Source: Daldinia sp. FL1419 (taxonomy: Eukaryota; Ascomycota; Sordariomycetes; Xylariales; Hypoxylaceae). From it: 64,000 bases of DNA. Within the stretch, counting starts at the first letter, position 1. Every line of letters begins with the position of its first letter. The notes under the pieces were generated by a model that saw nothing but the letters and a program-made list of their open reading frames with translations, made no database searches and was not told the DNA's origin. Both the position numbers and the translations under genes were made by a program. Below are positions 10,161 through 20,462 of the stretch, in pieces. The stretch is taken from positions 124,001 to 188,000 of the forward strand of contig MU623351.1 in assembly GCA_025201765.1 (NCBI GenBank), given 5' to 3'.

Positions 10161-12857
10161 TCATTCTAATAACCCAGCGGCGACTGTCTCGCCTCCGCTT
10201 CTTAACACAACACGCTGACCTGCTTCTAATGGCACCTTGCTCCCCATCTTGATTACCACTCTCGCCACGCTTGCTGGCTTTACTATCTTGGGTTTCTTTT
10301 TTAATATGGTGCCTTTTGTTTTGTCAAGCAAGGCTGGTATCTCTAGGATTTGACCTGCAGCGTGTAAACGTCCTCTGTGGACGTCTACCTGCATTGGCAT
10401 TAGGATATCGAACGCTAGTACCTTGACTGTGAATGTGTCAATACAAGCGATTGGCTGCGCTGTATCACAAATTATGTCACCGACGCGTACGTGGATTGGG
10501 TCGATGTTGCTAAGGTGTATAACCACGTTGTGTCCCGCCACAGCCCAGTCTACTGGCTCGTGATCAAGCTCCAGAGACTTGACGTAGGCCTTCTCACCGC
10601 TGGGCTGAACTATAAGCGCGTCGCCCACCTGCAATGAGCCAGCATCTATCCTTCCGGATACTGTAAGCGGGCTCTGTGCCGTACGGTAAACCTCAGATAT
10701 AGTTAGGCGTAGAGGCTTGTCCACCGCTCGGGCCATTGGCTCCGAACTCTCCAATTCCTCGACAAGCGTCTTCCCGGCATACCAGTTGGCAGCTACGTTC
10801 GTGCACCGCCTTACAATGTTATCTCCATGTAAACCTGATACGGGAACGAAGCTGACGTTTTGGAGCTGAAATCCTGTCGCCGAGAGGAAGCCAGATACTT
10901 GTTGCGAAATTTCATCAAACCGTTCTTGCGACCACCCGACTGTGTCGAGCTTATTGATTGCGACGATCACTCGAGAAACTCCCATACTGCGGAGGAGAAG
11001 AGAGTGCTCCCTTGTCTGACCTTTAAGCCCGGCCTCGAATGCACCGGTTGTGGCATCTACTACCAATATTGCGAAGTCTGCTTGGCTTGCACCGGCAATC
11101 ATGTTTGGAATAAAATCTCGATGTCCGGGTGCATCTAGGATCGTGAACGAGGTATTTTCCGTCTCGAATTTATTCGTTGCGATGTCAATGGTTACGCCTC
11201 TTGATCGCTCTTCTGATCGTTGATCCAGTACCCATGCAAGCGCAAAAGAAGATTTCCCCATGCTTTCGGCCTCCTTACGGTATTTCTGTATCGTTCTCTG
11301 GTCAACGACACCGAGATCGAGTAGTAGCCGCCCCATCAACGTACTTTTACCAGCGTCCACATGACCTTATCTGATTAGCATACGTGCCAACGCTCGTGAA
11401 CGTAACCATATTCCTTACCTACTACCACGAAGCTTGCATTCTTCTTGCTCTTGGCCTTCTTAAATTCCTGAAGAACATCAACATTTTTACTTTTAGGCAA
11501 CGGCGCATCTGATATCTTGATGCCTTTCGTTCCGTCTATAACCCCTTGGGCTTTCTCCCCGGCGCCGACTTTCTTAGCCGTACTAGCAGCTAACTTTTTG
11601 CTGCTTGCTAGTCCCCAAGTATTAGTATTTTTCATTTAACAACCTTCTTCGCCAAGAGCGAACCTTGGGATTGTGCCGCCAAGACTATATCGTCTGGACT
11701 TGGCGCTGAAAATGCGTCAGTTATTTCTGGGGTCAAGTTGATATAAGGAAATGGATAGGTTTTGCGTATAGGTTTAACAGAAGTATGGTTAGAACCAAGG
11801 AGAATTTGTGCGAAGGGGGATGGTGTAGCGGCCTGGACTGGTTCGGCTGCTGATGGAGAATCCGTAGGCCCCGGTGAGTTAGTCGGCGTGACATTGATTC
11901 CCTCTCTTTTTTCTTGTTCTTGGATCTGGCCCCCTACAGCCTCGGAGCTCTTCGTTGATGTCTGTTGGGGTATATCGGCCGCATTAGTACTTGTTGCTTC
12001 TATCATTCCTCCAGATGTTATTGAGATAGGCCGTATATTCTCTTTGACGAGTTCGGGTTGGCTTGGGACGATGGAGAGGCTGTTCAGTCCCTGGGTCGTA
12101 CCCTGTAGCTGTTTCTCGTCCGATCTTTTCTCTTCTGCTTTCTTCTTGCGCGCAGCAGCAAGCGCTTGGAGTTTAGAAACCTTGCCGGCTGCACCAGCGC
12201 CCCCAAGTAATCCACCCCGAGGTTGTAATGGCTTGATGAATGTAGTTTCTCGGTCTTTTGGAATATTCAACCATGGCATATCGCTAAAAAAGGCTCTGAA
12301 TGGAGCGTGCTGCGGATATATTTCTTCTTTGACAATTCAAGTTCCAGTGTTAGCCCAACAATTTGATTAAATGTCCGAAATATGCACATTGAGACGCACC
12401 TGGGATCATAAAATGCCACTTCGCTGTAACGGAAACACTTGTACGTAGGGTCATATTGGGTGGTTTGATAGGGCGGCGGCGTAGTAGTGGGAGGAGAGGC
12501 TAAGTACTTACTTCCGCCTTTCTTTTTAGACGAAGGTGCGACATATTTGGATATCAAATAGGCCACAGACTTGTCGACATCATAATAGTAATGCCATAAC
12601 GCATCTTGGATTTGCCGAGTGGTAACCTTAGATGCTTCGACTCCGAGAGCAGCTCGAATTTGGGCAGTCCCAGCACTCATTTGTGCTGTCATTCGCGTAT
12701 TAGCAAGAGTTGATGGCGCAGAGTGTTGTAGCCTGGTAGTTTGCGTACCTTGATCTTCCGGGCTTAATTCCTCCTCCTCATCTTCGAACTCGTCCGCTTC
12801 ATATTCGTCGAGGTCATTTTCGTAATCATAGTTACGATATGCCTGGTGGCGAGACAT
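10161..12857 (-). CDS. HBS1: Hbs1 ribosome-rescue GTPase (eRF3/EF-1alpha family)
   Basis: Preferred model, minus strand: exons 12512-12857, 11664-12326, 11419-11607, 10161-11365, 800 aa. With Dom34, Hbs1 rescues stalled ribosomes (no-go and non-stop decay). The N terminus is acidic (DEFEDEEEELSPEDQ) and followed by an Hbs1_N helical domain (about 60-115). PSPDDIVLAAQSQ precedes the GTPase, whose P-loop is GHVDAGKST (starting near 400), then DAPGHRDF and NKLD; EF-Tu-like beta barrels complete it. The intron at 11608-11663 has a non-consensus GTTCGC donor but a TACTAAT branch site. Intron 1 is the uncertain one: donor GTAAGT (12511) with acceptor AAAG (12327) is phase-consistent, and so is donor GTGCGT (12399) with acceptor TTCAG (12296), which gives 827 aa. 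Both retain AFFSDMPW. Confidence 0.9.
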
Positions 12858-13894
12858 CGTAATATTCTGTTATTCAATGGATTATTATTCAGTGTTCTTT
12901 TCTGTATACTGACGGACGATAGTTGAGGATTTATTTCGCAAACGATGACGAATTTGTGAGTAAAAAAGTGGTTTGCTCAAGACGAGGAAGTAATGAAAGA
13001 CGGACGGGAGGGGTTTGCATTTGGAGAAGCTGCATGTACCTCTACAAATGTAGTTGCATCAAGTACCCACAAAACTTACCGATTTACATATGTATACTAT
13101 GGGTTATATCTAGTTAATTGAAATACAATTGTAAATGTATTGTTTTGCCCTCTTCTAAGAATTGATTCTGTAAGTAATATACTTTATATTTATCTTCGTT
13201 ATTAAACCCTTGCGTTATAAAGTTATGAAGTAAATAATAGGATCAAGTTAATAGGATCAAGTGCAGAACATATGTAATAGGTAACTACCTACCTAACATA
13301 GATAAAGAGGTACGTAGGCAGAATGCCGTCAAAAAAAGTGCCTAACACAATGATACCCGAAATAAAATTGCAACTGCTAATGACGTAGTAAAACTCCACG
13401 GGCCAAAAGTCTTGCTCATGGCCAAAGCTCGGCCACCATATGCGATCGTCTTCCTTCAAGTATTCAAGTATTTACCCTGACAATAGGTTGAAGACGCTGA
13501 ACGGCGTTCCGATGTATTGTATTAAGCTAGGTTAGGAGCTACTGTTATGCAGCGTACAACGTATAACAATACTTCGTCACTCTCTTGGGTACTTGAATAT
13601 ATTAGCTACCTAGATACCTACTGACTGTATCGTAGCCCTTCGGTTAAACAGAAGGAATGATATTACGCAATTCAAGCAAGGGTTCAGACATGATATTAAT
13701 GAATAATGGAAAGTGTGATTCAACATGTATTTCATGCGTTGCATCTCTCGGCGAACGGACTTATTTCTTGTCTACCTGATTGCTTAGGAGGCAGGTAAAG
13801 CTATTCGTATGACTGAAATAAAAATGAGCCATGACTACTAGTATTAAATTTCATCTCTTACGAGAACATCTGATCTGGCCCACCCCGCGTATCC
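12858..13894. other. Intergenic, HBS1 promoter to VPS27 3' end
   Basis: No gene seen. It contains the upstream region of HBS1, direct repeats of TAATAGGATCAAGT near 13235-13262, and a lone copy of the MITE terminal sequence at 13318-13338. Confidence 0.45.
13318..13338. repeat. Solo arm resembling the MITE terminal repeat
   Basis: GCAGAA, three bases, then CGTCAAAAAA reproduces the start of the inverted repeat of the 9.35-kb element. I found no matching opposite arm within several hundred bases, so it may be a relic or a chance match. Confidence 0.4.
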
Positions 13895-16411
13895 TTATAG
13901 ATCAATCAAACTCTCTTCTACGACGGGTTGCTGAGGGGTGTGTTGAGGAACAGCGGGAAATGAATCTTGTCTGTATCTTGGGTATCCACCCCCTGCCGTC
14001 TGATATGCTTGAAGGGCCTGGTCTGCATGCTGCTGCTGCTGTTGCTGCTGCTGCCAGTATGGTTGTTGCGCTTGCGGGTTAAGTGGTTGGTACTGCTGTG
14101 GGGGTTGAGATGGCTGCATAGGGATGGTTGCGGGTGTGGGAGGAATGGACTTCCCGTTATAGCTTAAATTGTGTTGGAGGCTTGGGTATGGCGACGGAGA
14201 CGGCGACGCTGACACTTCAGGAGGGACAATCTGCGTGATATGGTCACTACTCGGTTGATGATTGCTATAGTAATATGCGGTGTTGGGTTCGGCTGCCGGC
14301 GTTACGCCTGGCTCGCTGGCTCTATCAAGAGGTGTCTGTGGAGAAGGATGAGGTACATGACTAGATTGAGGGGGAACATCGCTGGGCGCGAAATTTGTTT
14401 GACTAGGATATTGAGCTGGTGCAGAAGGTCCTTGTTTTTGCCAACCTTCATTTCCCTGCCCTACGTGATGCGAATACTGGTTGCTCGAGGGCACCGATAT
14501 CGAAGTCCTCTTATTATAGCCCATAAATTGCGGCTGCAGGTCGGACTGAACGTGTTGAAGGTATTGATGTCCTGCGGAATTCCTGTTGGAATCCGAATGT
14601 AGATCGCCCGCATAGAAATGTTCTACCGACGTAGAAGTCCTGGGAGCGGTAGATTCTAGCGAGGGATATGGGCCTGCCTGCTGTCCAGAGCTAGGCAAAC
14701 CATATCCACTAATATTGTGTTGGCTGTAAGCTTTCGAGAGGCGTTCTTCCAACATTCTGTCGTAGTACCGAACAACAGTTGAAAGTTTAGCATGTAAATC
14801 GAGTAGGGTGTCTGAACCGTGATTAGTTAGAAGCTATACCCGAAAGCCTGGAACGATAACTTGCCATGTTTGCTCATCGTTTCACCGTACGTTCGCGCCA
14901 GCTTTGGTCGCAACGCTCCAATAGAATCATAAAGCTCCTGGATCTGTGGCTCCCTTAGGATTGTGCCAGGCGGTTGTGTCTGCAGTCTGTCAACCAATGT
15001 CGAGAAAAGATTAATATTTTCTGCTTCGACTGGGGTGAGCTCGTAATCATTCTTGGGCAGCGCAAACGAAGTAGATGAAGCGCTTTCAGCTTGGTGTGTT
15101 TGCTGTTTCAAAGCTGCGGAATGTCTTTGCTTTTGCTCTTCCATATCTGCGAGAGATGCCGCAATAGCAGCTTTTAAATCTTCGTCCTCTTCTTCGGTTG
15201 TTGCAGTTGCCACTGGTGTAGATGACTGCTCATTGGTCTTCGCATACGATGGTCTTGGGGTATTATCCGTAGGGGGGGCATAGCCCTTGGAATGGGTTTG
15301 GACTTCCTCTAAACTCATTGCCAAAGCTTTCTTGAGATCTTCGTCGAAGGCGTCATCGACTCTGGCATTTCGAGGTAACATCGTGGACGAACTACGGGTT
15401 TTATGGGCAAAGGGGGGACTTGCAGGGGAGCGCTCCTGTCGGCTGAGGCTACTTTTATTCGATTTGTCCGTGAGTTTCGCGTAGCAACCGTCGTCAACCC
15501 GCACGGGCTGCAAGATGCCCAGATGTGGTAGAGGAAGCGTTTTAGTAGAACATTGCTGGTCGAAACAGTTACCGCAATTCCGGCAATGATGCTTACGGTT
15601 CGTAAAGGTAAATGGGGTCCGACACCGCATACAGACGTCGGAGTCGGTCCATTCCGGAGGCTATCGCGACAACCTAGTTAGTCTCGTCATGATCAAAGGA
15701 GGGTTGGGTGCCGAAGAGCATCCGGCAATATACAATACATACAGCGCTGCTATCAATCATACTGCTTGCTACGGTTGTTCGGGGAGGAAATTGGAACCCC
15801 TCTCTTTGCAAGGCTCTGTACGTCTCATGAATATATTTAAGGTCATAGCGGCCTTCGGTAGCGGCAGCCCAAGATTGTATTAACTCTAATATCTTGGCTC
15901 GGACCTCAATATTTACTTCGGCGGGGCCAACTGCGTGAAGGAGGGAGACTAGGTTGTCCATGAATTCTCGAGATGCGATCTCGACGAGGAAATGTGAGCC
16001 ACCGTTCTTGACGCAAGTATCCGTCAACTATGCCACACGTTAATATCACGAAGAAAATCTGTGGGAACCTTGACACTTGGGAAGAAGCGATCGTACGTTT
16101 AGCGCGCTCAGCTGAGTATTAGGATTCTTGTTGCCGATGCGACGCTTTAGGGAGCGCATGGCTTCTTTAGGTTGTACCGTCTTTGATCTAATAACATCGG
16201 AAATTTCAAGGTTGAGAGGGATGTCCTCCCTAGATAAAACTTGCGAGTTAGCAACATCGTGCGAGGAAGCCATACATATATATATATATATATATATAGG
16301 GACATGAGTGAGGTGAAATAGGTAGCCGTACAAACTGCTCCCGGTTGCTTTTTCAATCTGTTCGTCCAAGGCGCTGTTGGCCGAGGACGACCACCAACCT
16401 CCCATCATCAT
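13895..16411 (-). CDS. VPS27: ESCRT-0 subunit Vps27 (VHS, FYVE, UIM)
   Basis: Five minus-strand exons (16332-16411, 16097-16229, 15743-16027, 14865-15660, 13895-14811) encode 736 aa. Vps27 with Hse1 sorts ubiquitylated cargo on endosomes and recruits ESCRT-I. A VHS domain fills about residues 10-150. The FYVE finger (about 170-230) has WTDSD, RKHHCRNCG and RVDDGC, the PI3P-binding signature. Two ubiquitin-interacting motifs lie near 270-288 (DLKKALAMSLEEV) and 323-340 (DLKAAIAASLADM). A GAT-like helical core for Hse1 follows, then a P/Q-rich tail with PSAP (ESCRT-I binding), a polyQ run (14030-14053) and a terminal LIDL clathrin box. The last intron (14812-14864) uses a GC donor (G|GCAAGT) with a CTAAC branch; no GT donor keeps frame. 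The first intron carries an (AT)n microsatellite. Confidence 0.94.
16276..16298. repeat. (AT)n microsatellite inside VPS27 intron 1
   Basis: About 11 uninterrupted AT units within intron 16230-16331. Its length multiplied by two strands makes it likely to vary among isolates. Confidence 0.85.
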
Positions 16412-17312
16412 GCGCGATAGTGTTAGAGGGTAAGGAAGGAGAATATTAATATTTGGAAACAGTAGTTATCCCCCAGAGGCGACCGGTCCAGAGGCGACCG
16501 TGATGGTAATAAACTATTAGAAGGTAGGCAGCTAAGTTGTTTGCCTGATTGAAAGAGTTGAAACTTTGAAACTAATTACGTGACTACCTACCTACATACG
16601 TATATGGATGCACGGGCATAAGAGGTAGGTACTTTCTTTTCATGTAATATCCACCATGCATAGGAGGTACCTATTACGTACCTGGGTACGTAGCATACTT
16701 ATGGATTCATCCTGTATTAGGTAATCATACATAACCCACTTCGTACCTATAGTTATAGGTACCTAGGTACTTTTCTACTAATATCAATGTCAACGTCAAT
16801 GTTGACTTTGATGCCTTTCACTTGTAAATGATGTATTCGCAATATAAATGAAGTATTAAGCAAACTACACGAAGTGATCGCTTCTTTCTATATATATACC
16901 TATATATATATAGCTACCTATACTTAGGTAGATAATATATCATATTTACAGATAATTTTAATTTTGCTGTTGCGCCTTGAACGTCACCCCCCTTTTTTTA
17001 TTCCTTCCTTTTTTCTTTCATTCGAATCCTTTCAATATTCCGTTCCCGTCCTTTTTATCACCTTGTTAGGCTCTAGTGTTGCGCCGTTCACAGATCAGAC
17101 TCTCCTTTGAAAGAATGTCGCCTCATTCCAATCTTCGCTCTCAGGACAAAAGTGGTACATAAAGTCCCCCACCAACAACTCCCCTTGTCTTATCCCGTTT
17201 TCCATTATATAGAAGAATGTGTATATTTTAAGTTATTTATGCCGATAATAATACAAATTCTATAACATCTACAAGGGCTTTAATTGTTCCAGTAATCAGC
17301 GCGCACGGGACA
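16412..17312. other. Divergent promoter region, VPS27 and USP
   Basis: The 0.9-kb gap between head-to-head genes. A short duplication, GAGGCGACCG, lies at 16475-16500. TACCTA/TAGGTA words cluster at 16585-16770 and 16895-16935. A pyrimidine tract (16990-17035) lies on the USP side. No gene is seen. Confidence 0.5.
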
Positions 17313-19401
17313 ATGTCCTCTAACTTATTTTCAAGTCCATGGTATGGCGACGGAAGAAGAACCCAGACCGGGGCACTTCACCAAGACAAAATGAGCCAAT
17401 TCAGAGATGCAATAAGAAATGAAAAAACGATGAATAACACGTTCGACTACGTCAAAACTAGACAGGATTTCATCCGTCGCTACCCAAGTTTAGTGGGTGG
17501 CCCTGAGTCTATGACTTCCCTTATCGATGATGGTTCGGAGGGTTCACAGGAAGACTTCTTGGCTGGCACAGCTCCTATACCTCCTAAACGGCCAACACCT
17601 GCTTCCCAGAGCACTAGATACGGCGGATCAAGCTCCCCCTCGGATAGCGAGCTAGGTGTCAGCGGTATCGCCATGTTAGGAAATGCGCAGAGATTAAAAG
17701 GGAGAATAGAGCCGGGAACAGGACGAAACGAATCAGCAAAGAGAAGAATTCTCCGGATGCGTAGAAAGGAGCACTTCTTTTCCCATAGAAAGCAATTGAG
17801 GCAGAGAGCAGAACAAGCCTTGCGTGATGCTACTGAGAAACGGGTGCAGGGGGGTCAAGTGCAGGTGGGCCCGACGCGAGAGGGCCCGACGCGGGAGGGC
17901 CCGACGCGGGAGATCGAAGTGGAAAACAGCCCGACGCGAGAGATCGAAGTGGAAAGCAACCCGACGCGAGAGATCCAAGTGAAAGGGAGCTCAGGGGGAG
18001 GGGGTGAGGAGGAAGCTCAAACAGGTGGTCAGGCCTTAGCTGTCGTGCCCGGAACACTATGGAAGAGGCGAGCGCAGGCCCTGACTAGACTCATCAGTAG
18101 CGGATCCGATTGCTACAGCAATTCAACTCTACAAGTACTCCTCGCCTCACCTGGGTTCGCCAACGACATATGTAACCCTGACTTCCCTCAGAACTGGCGT
18201 GTACCACTCATAGTCGGGCCTACAAAACCGCAGCTACTCTGTCAAATTTTGAAGCACACATTCAACTATATGCAACAGAGACACGAAAAGCTTTTTAGCT
18301 CTGCGTTGCTTTTGGTATGTTTCCCCTATTCAATATTCTATACTTTCTCGCTACTTACTCGTACCCAAGAGATATATGCGCACAGTTCACCGTGGATATA
18401 TGACCACAGATGGATTTGTTAGACTAGGCGACAGAAACCAGCATGACCTCGACGAACTATTTACCTGGATGGATGAACATATCGGAGTTGAAACGAGCTC
18501 ATTCTCGAACCCACCTCAACCCTATGCACAGAACACGGTGTCGACGGTTGAATCGGTCACAAATGAATACTTACAATATGTCCCGCACAACTTCGCCACC
18601 TCCCACTTTGGGTACTTCACTGTGAAGAGATATCAATGCAAAGTATGTAACACTCTGCGGCCAGAGGGGAGAGTATCCCAGGAATCCAGGAGACAATTGT
18701 ACCCAATGGATATTTCAGCATCCCAAGCACTGCCTACATTAGACCAGATGTTACAAAAATCTTTCACGGACGAGGGACCATTTAGGCCAGAATCAGACGA
18801 GATCGAGGACATAGTAACACGTAGAAGGAAAACGAAGCCTTGCGTCAAGGAGGGTTGCCCTGGTTCGCTATACCGAATAGTGGAAAAGATAGTGAAGTCG
18901 CCTCGCCTGCTGCGTGCGCAAATATCCAGAACCGGTTATGATAGAAACACCGGAAGGCTGTTAAAGTCTACTCAGGGGGTCACCTTTCCGCTTGAAATAG
19001 ACCTGGAACCGTTTGTCGAGGAGCAAGAATTGAGGGATGCGATCCGCGAGTCTATCGCTGAGCGTATTGGCACGCTGCCTCACGCCGACAAGTTTTTAGA
19101 GGGCTACTCGGGCATCTCGACAAAATACGAGCTGTACGGAATCCAAGTGCATCTTGGCAATACTGCTACCACCGGTCATTATTGGGCCTATATTAGGGGT
19201 GAGGAGCCTGACACGTGGTGGAAGCTCGAAGATTCAAACCGGCCAGTCAAGTATAGCGGGCGTGTCTGGCGTGATAGACTTCAAGAATTATACCATTGCA
19301 GAGGATCAAGGACTCCCGTCTATCTATTCTACAAGCGCAAGGATATTCCCTGGGACTGGGAGCTGTCGCCACCTGAGGGGACACAACAAAACACGGAATA
19401 G
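17313..19401 (+). CDS. Divergent USP-type ubiquitin hydrolase
   Basis: Two exons (17313-18314, 18370-19401; intron GTATGT..CCAAG, phase 0) encode 677 aa. The USP fold cleaves ubiquitin from proteins. The Cys box is divergent but intact at the key residue: SGSDCYSNSTLQVL, with Cys267 in place of the usual N-x-C-Y-x-N-S box. The His box is GHYWAYIRG (His604), followed by WWKLEDSNRP supplying the acidic/Asn partner. A zinc-finger 'fingers' subdomain is suggested by CKVC (424-427) and CVKEGC (492-497). The first 250 residues are low-complexity and basic, with a tandem PTREIEVE-type repeat (17869-17990). I cannot assign it to a yeast Ubp. It lies head to head with VPS27. The acceptor AAG is weak but is the in-phase choice. 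Confidence 0.85.
17869..17990 (+). repeat. In-frame tandem repeats (PTRE/PTREIEVE) in the USP gene
   Basis: The unit CCCGACGCGAGAG recurs five times: two or three short units of 12 nt (GPTRE) then longer 30-nt units (PTREIEVExN). All keep the reading frame. Third-position differences between copies (CGAGAG versus CGGGAG) suggest recent expansion and slippage. Confidence 0.9.
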
Positions 19402-20462
19402 TCCACTTCTTGGGGGGAGAGAACACATGCATTGTTATTACGTCTAGGAGCACGGCGCCGCAGGGGAGAAGGGCGGGGGTGGGGGGTGCTAGGTACCTAC
19501 CTAGGTATACATACTGAATTCTTTTCTCCTTATTCGAGGTACGCTATCTACCTTGTCTACTAGGGAGTCTTTTCCAGACTGGTTGTTTGTCAATTTCAAC
19601 TTTGGCGCTATAATACGCACGTATTTGGTCTCGTGCGTGGGTGTAGGTGTTAGTGTATAGATATCATGAATAGATTACTTTTACTATTACTCTACTTGGG
19701 AATTGAGAGGGTATAATAGGTAGAAACTACCTACATCCCAAGTTAGTCATTTTATTTCTTGTAATGATTCGGATGGGCACGATAACGATGCGTTTTCATA
19801 GCTACATCGAAAGATTCAGGGGTAGGACTATATGTGGGCAGGTGATCAAACTAATTCGATTCCATTTACACTTCTATCTACCACGATAATCAATACCTAC
19901 GAGTAAAGGGGTTGTTAATGCTACATCTTGGGTATAGGAAGACATCTAGTCGTTATAAGAATTAATACCAGGAAGCCGAGTGATTGGCTAATATATACGA
20001 TACCAATTATAGCCCCTAGAGACTCAGACAATCTCAACAAAAGAGGTCTTGACGAATACGTATTCTCGACCAACCTCAACGTTTCTTAGTTGCCTAGTAC
20101 CGAGGTAGGTAGGTATCCAGTTAAACAATCTTGGGTACCTACCTACCTAGTGGTTCCCAACAAGTTGCCCCTGAATTTCACATATAAACTCTTTATCCGG
20201 GACGGGTAGTTCGTTACCACGAAACGAAGAAACCACAGCGGTAGTAATACTAATAGTGCTTACTAATTCATTAATTTCTACGTTAAAAAAGGGGTACTTA
20301 ATCTTCATCTCATCTGCAACGAAAAAAAAATCGCGACGCGCGCTATACGGAATACAAAGGGTACGAATAATTCTACACTAACCCATATCCAACTCGCCGA
20401 AGAAACCAGCTGGTTACAATAGCGCCTAGGAAGCTTATTACATTAATACGACACCACTTCCG
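19402..20462. other. Convergent intergenic, USP and acyl-CoA synthetase
   Basis: No gene seen in about 1.06 kb. A 13-bp perfect inverted repeat of AGGTAGGTAGGTA occupies 20103-20115 and 20136-20148, with a 20-base loop. Other TACCTA words are at 19490-19510. Confidence 0.5.
20103..20148. repeat. Inverted repeat of AGGTAGGTAGGTA
   Basis: Arms 20103-20115 and 20136-20148 are perfect complements and could fold into a cruciform or RNA hairpin. It lies between two convergent gene ends. Confidence 0.8.

Noticed and set aside
11762..12370. Plus-strand ORF of 202 aa opposite HBS1
   Set aside because: Shadow of the HBS1 exon; no splice support or family features.
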